From contig NZ_BPQS01000012.1 in assembly GCF_022179385.1 (NCBI RefSeq), forward strand, positions 1-64,000: a stretch of DNA of 64,000 nucleotides. The letters are read 5' to 3'. Below, in pieces: positions 53,922-63,198 of this stretch (within the stretch, counting starts at the first letter, position 1; the number at the start of each line of letters is the position of its first letter). The notes under the pieces were generated by a model, which worked only from the letters and a program-made list of their open reading frames with translations, had not been told where the DNA came from and searched no databases. The position numbers and the translations under genes were made by a program. This DNA comes from Methylobacterium longum (GTDB lineage Bacteria; Pseudomonadota; Alphaproteobacteria; Rhizobiales; Beijerinckiaceae).

Positions 53922-56900
53922 ATGGCCAAGCCTCAGCCGAAGCCCACCGCCCCCGTCGCCAAGCCGGTTGCCAAGCCGCAGGTCGCGCGCTTCGCCCTGC
54001 CGAAATCCTCCGCGCTCGCCAAGGCGATCGACGCCCTCAAGCGCGGCGACAGCCCGGTTCTCGCGAGCGCCCCGGAAGGATTCGACGCGCTGGCGCTCGC
54101 CGACCTCGCCCGCGCCCTGGCGCCCACCGTCGACGCGCCCGCCGTGCTGGTCCACGTGGCGCGTGATTCCGGGCGCTCGGCGTCGTTCCAGGCGGCCCTG
54201 AGCTTCGTCGCGCCCGAGATGGACGTGATGAGCCTGCCGGCCTGGGACTGCCAGCCCTACGACCGGGTCTCGCCCACCACCGCGGTCGCGGCCGCCCGGA
54301 TGACGGCCCTCGCCCGCCTCGCCCGGACCCGCTCGGCCGAGGACCGGCCGCGCATCCTCTGCACCACGGTCAACGCCCTGGTGCAGCGGGTCCCGCCCCG
54401 CACGCACATTGCCCGAGAGGCGTTCTCGGCGGCGATCGGCAACGTCGTGGCGATGGACGACGTGGTGGCCTGGGTGGAGGCCAACGGCTTCCTGCGCACC
54501 GGCACCGTGCGCGACACCGGCGAGTATGCGGTGCGCGGCGGCATCCTCGACCTGTCGCCGCCGGGCTTAGCCGCGCCGATCCGCCTCGACTTCTTCGGCG
54601 ACACCCTCGAATCGATCCGCGCCTTCGACCCGGAGACGCAGCGCACCACCGGGCAGCTGCGCTCGCTCGACCTGATGCCGATGAGCGAGGTCCAGCTCAC
54701 CACCGAGACGATCCGGCGCTTCCGCCAGGGCTACATCCAGAGCTTCGGGGCGGCCACCCGGGACGACCGGCTCTACGAGACGGTGAGCGAGGGGCGGCGC
54801 TACGCCGGCCTCGAGCACTGGATGCCGCTGTTCTACGACCACCTCGACACCCTGTTCGACTATCTCGGCGGCGTGCCGCTGGTCTTCGACCCGCAGGTCG
54901 AGGACGCCGCCGCCGAGCGGATCAGCCTCGTCCAGGACTACTACCAGGCCCGCGAGGGCGCGATGAAGACGCCGCCGGCCGGCGTCGCCCCCTACAAGCC
55001 CCTGCCCCCGCGCGCCCTCTACCTGATGCCGAACGAGCTGAAGGAGCGGATCGCCGCCGCCACGGTGGCGCGGCTGACGCCCTTCGCCCAGCCCGACTCG
55101 CCCGAGCGCGCCGTGATCGATTGCGGCGCCAAGGCCGGCCGGTCCTTCGCGCCGGAGCGGGCCGACGAGAATACCAGCGTGTTCGACGCCGCGGTGGCGC
55201 ATATCCGCGACCTCCAGGGATCCGGTCATCACGTGATCCTGGGAGCCTGGTCCGACGGATCCCGGGACCGCCTCTGCGGCGTGCTCACCGACCACGGCCT
55301 GAAGAAGCCCGTGGCGATCACCCGGCTCACCGACGTCTACGCGCTCAAGCGCGGCACCGACGCGGCGGTGGCGGTCTGGGGCCTGGAGGCGGGCTTCACC
55401 GCCGGCGAGCTCGCGGTGGTGTCCGAGGGCGACATCCTGGGCGACCGGCTGGTCCGCCAGAAGCGCAAGGCCAAGCGGCCCCAGGACGTGATCCTGGAGG
55501 TGCAGGCGCTCCAGCCCGGCGACATCGTGGTCCATGCCGATCACGGCATCGGCCGCTTCGTCGGGCTCAAGACGATCCACGCCGCGGGCGCCCCGCACGA
55601 TTGCCTGGAGCTGCAATATACCGGCGGCCTGCTGCTCCTGCCGGTGGAGAACATCGAGCTCCTGACCCGCTACGGCTCGGAGGATGCCGAGGTGGCCCTC
55701 GACCGCCTCGGCGGCGGCGCGTGGCAGGCCCGCAAGGCCAAGATGAAGCGCCGCATCCTCGAGATGGCGGGCGAATTGATCAAGGTCGCGGCCCAGCGCT
55801 TCGTCCGGAAGGCGCCGGCCCTCAAGGCGCCGGAGGGGCTCTACGGAGAATTCGCCGCCCGCTTCCCCTTCGAGGAGACCGAGGATCAGGCCAACGCCAT
55901 CGACGCGGTGCTGGACGACCTCAATGCCGGCCGGCCGATGGACCGGCTGGTCTGCGGCGATGTCGGCTTCGGCAAGACCGAGGTGGCGCTGCGCGCGGCC
56001 TTCGCGGCCGCGATCGCCGGCAAGCAGGTGGCGGTGATCGTCCCCACGACGCTGCTGGCCCGTCAGCATTTCCGGACCTTCGCCGAGCGCTTCAAGGGGC
56101 TGCCGGTCCAGGTGGCGCAGCTCTCCCGCTTCGCCTCCGCGGCGGAGATGAAGCAGACCCGCGCCGGCCTCGCCGCCGGCACCGTCGACATCGTGGTCGG
56201 CACCCACGCGCTGCTCGCCAAGAACATCGCCTTCAAGGATCTCGGCCTGATCATCGTGGACGAGGAGCAGCATTTCGGCGTGGCCCACAAGGAGCGGCTG
56301 AAGGCGCTCCAGGCGGACGTCCACGTGCTGACCCTCTCGGCGACCCCGATCCCCCGCACGCTCCAGCTCGCCATGACGGGGGTGCGCGAGCTCTCGATCA
56401 TCGCGACGCCCCCGGTGGACCGCCTCGTGGTGCGCACCTTCGTGACGCCCTTCGACCCCCTGACCATCCGGGAGGCCCTGCTGCGCGAGCGCTACCGCGG
56501 CGGCCAGGCCTTCTACGTGGTGCCGCGGATCGAGGATCTGGCGGAGGTCAAGAAGTTCCTCGATGCCGAGATGCCGGAGATCAAGGTCGCGGTCGCCCAC
56601 GGCCAGATGGCGGCGGGCCAGCTCGAGGACGTGATGACGGCCTTCTACGAGGGCAAGTTCGACGTGCTGCTCTCGACCACGATCGTGGAATCGGGCCTCG
56701 ACATCCCCACCGCCAACACGCTGATCGTGCACCGGGCCGACATGTTCGGGCTGGCCCAGCTCTACCAGCTGCGCGGCCGCGTCGGCCGCTCGAAGGCCCG
56801 GGCCTACGCGCTGTTCACGACGCCGGCGAACCGCCAGCTCACCGCCCAGGCCGAGCAGCGCCTCAAGGTGCTGCAGAGCCTCGACACGCTGGGCGCGGGC

Positions 56901-57530
56901 TTCCAGCTCGCCTCCCACGACCTCGACATCCGCGGTGCCGGTAACCTGCTGGGCGACGCCCAGTCGGGCCACATCAAGGAGGTTGGCTACGAGCTCTACC
57001 AGCAGATGCTGGAGGACGCGGTCACGGCGCTGAAGGCCGGCATCGAGGACGTGCCCGAGGAGGCGTGGTCGCCGACCATCGCGCTCGGCGCGCCCGTGAC
57101 GATCCCGGAGGAGTACGTCGAGGATCTGGGCGTCCGGCTCGCCCTCTACCGGCGCCTCGCCACCCTTCAGGACGATGCCGAGATGGAGAGCTTCGGCGCC
57201 GAGATGATCGACCGGTTCGGACCGCTGCCGCCGGAGGTGGAGCAGCTCCTCAAGATCGGCACGATCAAGATCCTCTGCCTCAAGGCCAACATCGAGAAGG
57301 TCGAGGCCGGACCGAAGGGCGTGGTGGTCCACTTCCGCGACAAGTCCTACGCCAACCCGCAGGGTTTGGTGGCCTACGTGGCCGAGCAGGCGTCGTTCGC
57401 GAAGGTGCGGCCCGACATGAGCGTGGTGTTCGTGCGCGAACTGACCACGGTCCCGGCACGGCTCAAGACCGCCACCGAGGTGCTGCGGAGCCTCGTGAAG
57501 ATCGCCGAGCGGGGCAAGAAGGCGGCGTGA
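53922..57530 (+). CDS. mfd: Transcription-repair coupling factor Mfd
   Basis: A 1202-residue protein. N-terminal UvrB-like part (about 30-360, with SLPAWDCQPYDRVSP), CarD-like RNA polymerase interaction domain (about 520-585, LQPGDIVVHADHGIGRFVGL), then RecG-type helicase (about 640-1010). Walker A is GDVGFGKTE (679-687) and the DExx box is DEEQHFG. STTIVESGLDIPTANTLI and QLRGRVGRS are motifs V and VI. The C-terminal TRCF domain follows. It releases stalled RNA polymerase and recruits UvrA. A Lys/Pro/Ala-rich N-terminal 25 residues is an extension beyond the usual start. Confidence 0.96.
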   Translation: MAKPQPKPTAPVAKPVAKPQVARFALPKSSALAKAIDALKRGDSPVLASAPEGFDALALADLARALAPTVDAPAVLVHVARDSGRSASFQAALSFVAPEMDVMSLPAWDCQPYDRVSPTTAVAAARMTALARLARTRSAEDRPRILCTTVNALVQRVPPRTHIAREAFSAAIGNVVAMDDVVAWVEANGFLRTGTVRDTGEYAVRGGILDLSPPGLAAPIRLDFFGDTLESIRAFDPETQRTTGQLRSLDLMPMSEVQLTTETIRRFRQGYIQSFGAATRDDRLYETVSEGRRYAGLEHWMPLFYDHLDTLFDYLGGVPLVFDPQVEDAAAERISLVQDYYQAREGAMKTPPAGVAPYKPLPPRALYLMPNELKERIAAATVARLTPFAQPDSPERAVIDCGAKAGRSFAPERADENTSVFDAAVAHIRDLQGSGHHVILGAWSDGSRDRLCGVLTDHGLKKPVAITRLTDVYALKRGTDAAVAVWGLEAGFTAGELAVVSEGDILGDRLVRQKRKAKRPQDVILEVQALQPGDIVVHADHGIGRFVGLKTIHAAGAPHDCLELQYTGGLLLLPVENIELLTRYGSEDAEVALDRLGGGAWQARKAKMKRRILEMAGELIKVAAQRFVRKAPALKAPEGLYGEFAARFPFEETEDQANAIDAVLDDLNAGRPMDRLVCGDVGFGKTEVALRAAFAAAIAGKQVAVIVPTTLLARQHFRTFAERFKGLPVQVAQLSRFASAAEMKQTRAGLAAGTVDIVVGTHALLAKNIAFKDLGLIIVDEEQHFGVAHKERLKALQADVHVLTLSATPIPRTLQLAMTGVRELSIIATPPVDRLVVRTFVTPFDPLTIREALLRERYRGGQAFYVVPRIEDLAEVKKFLDAEMPEIKVAVAHGQMAAGQLEDVMTAFYEGKFDVLLSTTIVESGLDIPTANTLIVHRADMFGLAQLYQLRGRVGRSKARAYALFTTPANRQLTAQAEQRLKVLQSLDTLGAGFQLASHDLDIRGAGNLLGDAQSGHIKEVGYELYQQMLEDAVTALKAGIEDVPEEAWSPTIALGAPVTIPEEYVEDLGVRLALYRRLATLQDDAEMESFGAEMIDRFGPLPPEVEQLLKIGTIKILCLKANIEKVEAGPKGVVVHFRDKSYANPQGLVAYVAEQASFAKVRPDMSVVFVRELTTVPARLKTATEVLRSLVKIAERGKKAA

Positions 57531-57559
57531 CGGGCGGCGCGCGCGACGCCCCTCCCAAC

Positions 57560-57678
57560 CCCCCCCTTCAGCCTGAGGTGCGGCGAAGCCGCCTCGCAGG
57601 AGCCCTCCAGGGACCGCGGCGGCTTCTGGAAGCCTCCGTTGGGGCCCGCTTCGCGGTCACCTCAGGATGAAGGGGGAG
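57560..57678. repeat. Dispersed imperfect inverted repeat after mfd
   Basis: Outer arms CCCCCCTTCAGCCTGAGGTG and CACCTCAGGATGAAGGGGG pair with one mismatch. The inner arms GCGGCGAAGCCGCC and GGCCCGCTTCGCGG also pair loosely. The core matches a diverged copy at 34517-34620. It looks like a mobile or REP-type palindromic element between genes. Confidence 0.75.
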
Positions 57679-57755
57679 GTTGCGACGGTCGCGCGATCGT
57701 TGCGCCGGCAGCGCATCTCTGCTCTCTCCTGCCCCGCGACTCAGGAGACGCGTGG

Positions 57756-59084
57756 ATGGCAAACCCGGCGCAGGTCACCGGCGCGCCCGAGCCGGTGAGG
57801 GCCGCGCCGGGCGCTTTCCTCACCCCCCTGTTCACCGACCGGCGCGTGGCCGCGGTGCTGGGCCTCGGCTTCGCGCAGGGGATCCCGTTCCTGCTGGTCT
57901 ACGCGACCCAATCGGCGTGGCTCGTCCAGGCGAAGGTGCCGCTCGCCACGATCGGGCTGATGAGCGAACTGACCATCGCGTACAAGCTCAAGTTCCTCTG
58001 GGCGCCGTTCCTCGACCGGCACGACGCGCCGCTGCTGGGCCGCTGGCTGGGGCGGCGCCGGGGCTGGATCGTCGCCACGCAGATTCTGGTGGCCCTGGCG
58101 CTGGCCGGCATCGCCTTCGGCGACCCGGCGCACTGGCTCGCCTGGACGGTGGCCTTCTCCCTGGCGCTCGGCGTCGCGGGCGCCACCCAGGATGTGGTGA
58201 TCGACGGCTGGCGCATCACCGCCGCGCCCCCCGAGCAGCAGGCGCTGATGTCGTCCTGGTCGGAGATCGGCTACCGGATCGGCAACCTCGCGGCGGGCGC
58301 CGGCGCCCTCTACCTCTCCGACGCCTATGGCTGGCGCGCCGCCTACCTGTGCATGGCCGCGCTGATGGCCCCCGGGACGATCGCGGCGCTGCTCGCCCCC
58401 GAGCCCCCCGCCCCCGAGACGCCGGCGACCGGCGGTTTCGTCGAGACCGTCTGGGCGCCGATCCGCGACCTCCTCGCCCGGCTCGGACCCCTCGCCGTGC
58501 CGGTCCTGGCCCTCGTCGCCGGCTTCCGGATGCCCGGCTACGTCTCGAGCGCCATGGCGATCCCGCTGTTCAAGACGCTCGGCTATTCCAATACCGACAT
58601 CGCCACGGTGACCAAGCTGTTCGGCTTCTGGATCGCGCTCGGCGGCACCTTCCTGGCCAGCGCCATCATCCCCCGGATCGGCATGATGGCGAGCCTGCTC
58701 ATCGGCACCGTGACGGCCTCCGCCTCGCACCTCGCGCTGGCCTACCTCGCCTGGCACGGGGGCCATGGCGGGGCAGCGTTCTGGACCTTCGCGCTGACGG
58801 TGGGGATCGACGGCTTCGCCTACGCCTTCGCGTCGATCGTGCTGATCACCTACATGTCGCGGCTCTCGGCGACCGCCCACGCGGCGAGTCAGTACGCCCT
58901 GCTCACGTCCCTCTGCGCCCTGCCGGGCAGCCTGCTCGCCGGGTTCTCGGGCTTCGTGATCGAGTGGACCGGGTTCACGTGGTTCTTCGTCGGCACGTCG
59001 CTGATCGGCGTGCCGGTGGCCGTGCTCTGTGTCCTGGTGGCGCGGTGGCACGGGCCCATGGAGGCGCCCGGGACGGCGACCTGA
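57756..59084 (+). CDS. ampG: AmpG-family muropeptide permease-like transporter
   Basis: A 442-residue major facilitator protein with about twelve helices. AmpG features: GFAQGIPFLLVYATQSAWL, TIAYKLKFLWAPFLDR, LGVAGATQDVVIDGWRI, and ITYMSRLSATAHAASQYALL. AmpG brings anhydromuropeptides from cell wall turnover into the cytoplasm and can control beta-lactamase induction. ATG 57756 with AGGAG upstream. A DUF2778 peptidoglycan enzyme follows on the same strand. The specific substrate is inferred from the family. Confidence 0.88.
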   Translation: MANPAQVTGAPEPVRAAPGAFLTPLFTDRRVAAVLGLGFAQGIPFLLVYATQSAWLVQAKVPLATIGLMSELTIAYKLKFLWAPFLDRHDAPLLGRWLGRRRGWIVATQILVALALAGIAFGDPAHWLAWTVAFSLALGVAGATQDVVIDGWRITAAPPEQQALMSSWSEIGYRIGNLAAGAGALYLSDAYGWRAAYLCMAALMAPGTIAALLAPEPPAPETPATGGFVETVWAPIRDLLARLGPLAVPVLALVAGFRMPGYVSSAMAIPLFKTLGYSNTDIATVTKLFGFWIALGGTFLASAIIPRIGMMASLLIGTVTASASHLALAYLAWHGGHGGAAFWTFALTVGIDGFAYAFASIVLITYMSRLSATAHAASQYALLTSLCALPGSLLAGFSGFVIEWTGFTWFFVGTSLIGVPVAVLCVLVARWHGPMEAPGTAT

Positions 59085-59157
59085 TCGCGTCTTCGCGGAC
59101 GACAGGGCGTCTTCAGCAAGACTTAACCATAGGGACGCTTAATGGGACGGACGGTTG

Positions 59158-60600
59158 ATGTCCTTCCCATTTGGGCAACCCAGGCCACGCGCGCGGAAAC
59201 GGCTTCCGCGGGTGAACGGCGGCGGCTGCCCGCGGGGAGGCGCGTGCGCGAGTTCCCGAATGGCCCAGGCTGCGATGTCCCCACCCGCGTACCGCGCCGC
59301 GGAGCCCGTTCGCACGGCGCCCTCGCGCATCACCTACGTGGAGACCGTCTACGATCCGGTCGTCCGGACACGGGCCCCCTACCCGAGCGCCATGCGGCGT
59401 GCCCGCCGCCGGGCCCGGCTGACGGGGCTGATCACCCTGACGGCCGTGACCCTCGCCGGCTGGGCCATGCTCACCCCGCCGCACGATCCGCTTCCCGCCG
59501 GTGAGCGGCCGACTCTTGCCGCCGCGGAGCCCGCGCCCGCGCTCCGGCTCACCCCGGCGACGGCCCAGAGCCCGGCGCCGCGCCTGAGCGTCGCCTGGAT
59601 GCTCGATCCGAGCCCCACCCTGGGCCCTGCCGCCGCTCAGACCTTCGGGGACGAGGCCCCCCCCGCCCCCGCCTTCCTGGTCGCCGCCGCCGAACCGCCG
59701 CCCGCGATCCGCGCGATCGCCCGGCAAGTCGCCAGGGCGGAGCAGGCCCGAGCCGCGCAGGCCCGGGATGTTCAGCCGAGCGATGTCCAGCCGAGGGTCG
59801 CCCAGGCCGCGAAGGCGCCGGAGCCGCAGGTGCGGATCGCCGAGGCCGCGCCGACGCCCGCGGCCCTCGTGCCCCTGCCGGTGGCGCGGCCCCCCGAGCT
59901 GCGTCGTCCGCCCGCCGTCCCGGCTGCCCGGCTGGCCGCCCGCACCCTGCCCCGCACCCGCGACGTGTTCCGCGCCGCGATGGCCGAGGAGCCCTCCTTC
60001 TTCGAGAAGCTCTTCGGCGTCGACGCCGCATCCCGGCCGGACGCTCGTCAAGACGCCCGGCAGGACGCCCGGCAGGATGCCCGGCAAGTCCTGGCCTATG
60101 CCAGCCCCGACGCCCTGCCCCAGGAGGCCCCGCGCACCCGGATCAGCCCGGCGCCCGAATCCGTGGGCGGCACCGCGGTCTACGACATCACCGCCCGCAC
60201 GGTGACGCTGCCCTCGGGCGAGGTGCTGGAGGCCCATTCCGGTCTCGGGCCCGCGATGGACAACCCGCGCTACGTCCACCTGCGCATGCGCGGCTCGACG
60301 CCGCCCGGAACCTACACGCTGACCGAGCGCGAGCGCCTGTTCCACGGCGTCCGGGCGATCCGCCTCACCCCGGTCGGCGGCAGCGGTGCGATCCACGGAC
60401 GCGACGGTCTGTTGGCTCACACCTACATGTTGCGTCAGCCGGGCGCATCGAACGGCTGCGTCTCGTTCCGCGACTATAACCGCTTCCTGCAGGCCTTCCT
60501 GCGGGGCGAGGTCCGGCGCCTCGTGGTGGTGGCCGGCAGCAGCGGCGATTTCTTCGGCAGTCGGGTCGGCATGGTCGATCGTCCCGGCCGGCGCGGGTGA
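59158..60600 (+). CDS. DUF2778 (Tlde1-like) L,D-transpeptidase-type protein
   Basis: A 480-residue protein with a cytoplasmic N terminus, one membrane helix (about 87-105, LTGLITLTAVTLAGWAML), a long Pro/Ala-rich linker with a DARQ repeat, and a C-terminal catalytic domain (about 330-470). The active site is His413 (GAIHGRDG) and Cys434 (GASNGCVSF), the L,D-transpeptidase arrangement. DUF2778 includes the type VI effector Tlde1, which attacks peptidoglycan precursors. As a membrane-anchored chromosomal protein it may instead trim its own wall. ATG 59158 is used, but ATG 59260 or 59275 is possible. Confidence 0.75.
   Translation: MSFPFGQPRPRARKRLPRVNGGGCPRGGACASSRMAQAAMSPPAYRAAEPVRTAPSRITYVETVYDPVVRTRAPYPSAMRRARRRARLTGLITLTAVTLAGWAMLTPPHDPLPAGERPTLAAAEPAPALRLTPATAQSPAPRLSVAWMLDPSPTLGPAAAQTFGDEAPPAPAFLVAAAEPPPAIRAIARQVARAEQARAAQARDVQPSDVQPRVAQAAKAPEPQVRIAEAAPTPAALVPLPVARPPELRRPPAVPAARLAARTLPRTRDVFRAAMAEEPSFFEKLFGVDAASRPDARQDARQDARQDARQVLAYASPDALPQEAPRTRISPAPESVGGTAVYDITARTVTLPSGEVLEAHSGLGPAMDNPRYVHLRMRGSTPPGTYTLTERERLFHGVRAIRLTPVGGSGAIHGRDGLLAHTYMLRQPGASNGCVSFRDYNRFLQAFLRGEVRRLVVVAGSSGDFFGSRVGMVDRPGRRG
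60040..60087. repeat. In-frame 12-bp tandem repeat coding (DARQ)4
   Basis: Four units of GACGCCCGGCAR form residues 295-310 of the DUF2778 protein. The period is four codons, so copy-number change keeps the frame and would alter linker length only. Confidence 0.85.
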
Positions 60601-60707
60601 GCGGCTGCGTCGGAAGTCCAAGGGCACTTCCGCACGGCGCGGCTTTACGCGCACGCCCAAGCCTGCCTTAACGGGGCCGAACGCCAGCCCCGTACAAGAG
60701 GCCCCCG

Positions 60708-61757
60708 ATGAAACTGCCCCGCCGCTTCTTCCAGCCCCTCGCCACCGGCGCGCCGGCCCCGTTCCGCGAGCTGCCGGTGCGGCTGGAGCGGATGATCCAC
60801 TTCGTGCCGCCGCACAACGACAAGGTCCGCGCCCGGGTGCCGGAGCTCGCCGGCACGGTCGACGTGGTGCTGGGCAACCTGGAGGACGCGGTTCCCGCCG
60901 ACCAGAAGGAGGCGGCCCGCAAGGGCTTCGTGGCCATGGCGCAGGCCACCGACTTCGCCGCCACCGGCACCGGCCTCTGGACCCGGATCAACGCCCTCAA
61001 CTCGCCCTGGATTCTCGACGACCTGTTCACGATCGTGGCCGAGGTCGGGGACAAGCTCGACGTCGTCATGGTGCCCAAGGTCGAGGGACCGTGGGACATC
61101 CACTACATCGACCAGCTGCTCGCCCAGCTCGAGGCGCGCCACGGCGTGACGAAGCCGATCCTGGTCCACGCGATCCTGGAGACCGCCGAGGGCGTGGCCA
61201 ATGTCGACGCCATCGCGTCGGCTTCGCCGCGGATGCACGGCATGAGCCTCGGACCGGCGGATCTCGCTGCGTCGCGCGGCATGAAGACCACCCGGGTCGG
61301 CGGTGGCCACCCGGATTACCGGGTGCTGAGCGATCCCTCCGGCGACGCGCCGCGGGCCACGGCCCAGCAGGATCTCTGGCACTACACCATCGCTCGGATG
61401 GTCGATGCCTGCATGGCCAACGGCATCAAGGCCTTCTACGGCCCGTTCGGCGACTTCTCCGACGGCGATGCCTGCGAGGCGCAGTTCCGCAACGCCTTCC
61501 TGATGGGCTGCGCCGGCGCCTGGACGCTGCACCCGAGCCAGGTGGCGATCGCCAAGCGGGTCTTCGCCCCCGACCCGGCCGAGGTCGCCTTCGCGGCCCG
61601 GATCGTGGAGGCCATGCCGGACGGCACGGGCGCGGTGATGCTCGACGGCAAGATGCAGGATGACGCCACGTGGAAGCAGGCCAAGGTCATCGTCGACCTC
61701 GCCAAGCTGGTGGCCGCGAAGGATCCGGAGCTGGCGGCGGTCTACAATCTGGGCTGA
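60708..61757 (+). CDS. HpcH/HpaI aldolase/citrate lyase family protein, malyl-CoA lyase-like
   Basis: A 349-residue TIM-barrel lyase of the CitE/malyl-CoA lyase group. [19 protein letters not shown] carries the Glu-Asp metal motif. [29 protein letters not shown] (Glu metal ligand) and [13 protein letters not shown] follow, and GPFGDFSD and [15 protein letters not shown] complete the site. It would cleave or hydrolyse a 3-hydroxyacyl-CoA such as malyl-CoA or beta-methylmalyl-CoA. The extended N terminus ([15 protein letters not shown]) differs from the classic serine-cycle malyl-CoA lyase, so it may be a paralogue. ATG 60708 with AGAGG. Confidence 0.85.
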   Translation: MKLPRRFFQPLATGAPAPFRELPVRLERMIHFVPPHNDKVRARVPELAGTVDVVLGNLEDAVPADQKEAARKGFVAMAQATDFAATGTGLWTRINALNSPWILDDLFTIVAEVGDKLDVVMVPKVEGPWDIHYIDQLLAQLEARHGVTKPILVHAILETAEGVANVDAIASASPRMHGMSLGPADLAASRGMKTTRVGGGHPDYRVLSDPSGDAPRATAQQDLWHYTIARMVDACMANGIKAFYGPFGDFSDGDACEAQFRNAFLMGCAGAWTLHPSQVAIAKRVFAPDPAEVAFAARIVEAMPDGTGAVMLDGKMQDDATWKQAKVIVDLAKLVAAKDPELAAVYNLG

Positions 61758-62160
61758 GCGGCTGCCACGACCCGTCCCCTCTCCCACGCGGGAACGGGGC
61801 GGGTTGCGCTGGCCTGGGCGTGTCATCGCTGACCCGAGCGGTTCGTCGGATCAGGCCCGCACCAGCGACGCATCCGTATCGTCGGCAGGATCCGCGATCG
61901 GACTGTCGGAGCCGGGCGGCGAGCAGATCGATCCCGCACTCTGCGCCGCACCCGGATGTCGGCCGAGGCCAAGCTCCGGCGCGTTCTCCGGAACCGGGCC
62001 CTGGACGGCGGAAGTACCGGCACCCGGTCGACCGGTTCGTCGTCGACCGTGCCTGCTTCGCCCTGCTCCGCATCCCGAATGCGGACCTCCCCGACCATCG
62101 CGAGGGCCTGCGCCGGACGATCCCGGCGGCCCTCGAACGCCGCGAGACCGCCCGAGCCCC
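61758..62160. other. Intergenic region between convergent genes, no clear gene
   Basis: About 400 bp. 61768-61795 is a REP-like block. From 61990 to 62160 one plus-strand frame reads PVDRFVVDRACFALLRIPNA and DHREGLRRTIPAALERRE, which looks protein-like, but it has no good start and runs into the next gene. It may be a gene remnant. Confidence 0.4.
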
Positions 62161-63144
62161 TCACCCGCCGAACCGTGCCCGGTACTCCTGCGGCGTCGCC
62201 GCGACGTGCCGCAGGAAGCTGCGCCGCAGAGTCTCCTCGGAGCCGAAGCCGCAGGTGCGGGCGATGCGCTTCACGGGCTGCGCCGTCTCGGCGAGCGCGC
62301 GCCGGGCGGCCTCCACCCGCAGGCGCTCCACGGCCCTGGCCGGGGTGAGGCCGGTCGCCTCCCGGTAGTGCCGGCTGAGGCTGCGTTCGCTCATCCCGGC
62401 CGCCGCGGCGAGCGCCGGCAGCGACAGGTCGCCCGCGAGGTTCCCGGCGATGAAGGCGTGCAGCGTCCCGAACCGCGCCTCCCCCGCCTGCAGGGCGAGC
62501 GCCGCGCTGAACTGCGCCTGTCCGCCCGGGCGCTTGAGGAACATCACGAGGTGCCGCGCCACCGCCAGGGCGGTCGCGCGGCCGAGATCCTCCTCCACCA
62601 GCGCCAGCGTCAGGTCGATGCCCGCCGTGATCCCCGCCGAGGACCAGACCGGGCCGTCCCGCACGAAGATCGGATCCGGCTCGACCCGGGCACGCGGATA
62701 GCGCGCGGCGAGCGCCCCGCAATGCTTCCAGTGGGTGACGGCCCGCCGCCCGTCGAGGAGGCCCGCTGCACCGAGCAGGAACGCGCCGGTGCAGACCGAG
62801 GCCACCCGGCGCGCCCGCCCGGCGCGGATCCGGACCCAGTCCACCAGGGCGGGATCGGCGCAGGCGGCCGTGACGCCGGGACCGCCGGCGATCACCAGCG
62901 TGTCCACCGGCGCGTCGGAGGCCGGCAGCGGGTCGGCAATCAACCGCAGGCCCGCCGACGCGGTGAGCGTCAGGTCTCCGGCCGAGACCACGAGCGGCGC
63001 GTAGGGGGTGCCGACGCCGGCGTGCTCGTTGGCGGTGGCGAAAACCTGGAGGGGCCCGGCCACGTCGAGGAGCTGCACCGCCGGGAAGGCCAGCACCTCC
63101 ACGGGTCGCGGAAGATTTGGCGGAAAACGAGGGGTCTTTGGCAT
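62161..63144 (-). CDS. GlxA-type AraC-family transcriptional regulator
   Basis: A 327-residue regulator. The N-terminal DJ-1/PfpI-like domain (about 15-190) has VLAFPAVQLLDVAGPLQVF and VASVCTGAFLLGAAGLLDGRRAVTHW. The C-terminal AraC domain (about 215-325) has two helix-turn-helix units: LPALAAAAGMSERSLSRHYREATGLTP and VKRIARTCGFGSEETLRRSFLRHV. The GlxA subgroup uses the amidotransferase-like domain for ligand binding. ATG 63144. It is divergent, with a 54-bp gap, from a DJ-1/PfpI gene that it probably controls. Confidence 0.9.
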   Translation of the reverse strand: MPKTPRFPPNLPRPVEVLAFPAVQLLDVAGPLQVFATANEHAGVGTPYAPLVVSAGDLTLTASAGLRLIADPLPASDAPVDTLVIAGGPGVTAACADPALVDWVRIRAGRARRVASVCTGAFLLGAAGLLDGRRAVTHWKHCGALAARYPRARVEPDPIFVRDGPVWSSAGITAGIDLTLALVEEDLGRATALAVARHLVMFLKRPGGQAQFSAALALQAGEARFGTLHAFIAGNLAGDLSLPALAAAAGMSERSLSRHYREATGLTPARAVERLRVEAARRALAETAQPVKRIARTCGFGSEETLRRSFLRHVAATPQEYRARFGG

Positions 63145-63198
63145 CTCGGCCAAACTGTGACGCGCTAGAAGCCGCCTGTCCACCACGGAGATTTCGGC

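Noticed and set aside
54567..57332. 921-residue open frame on the minus strand
   Set aside because: Antisense shadow of mfd, whose own frame has all family motifs.
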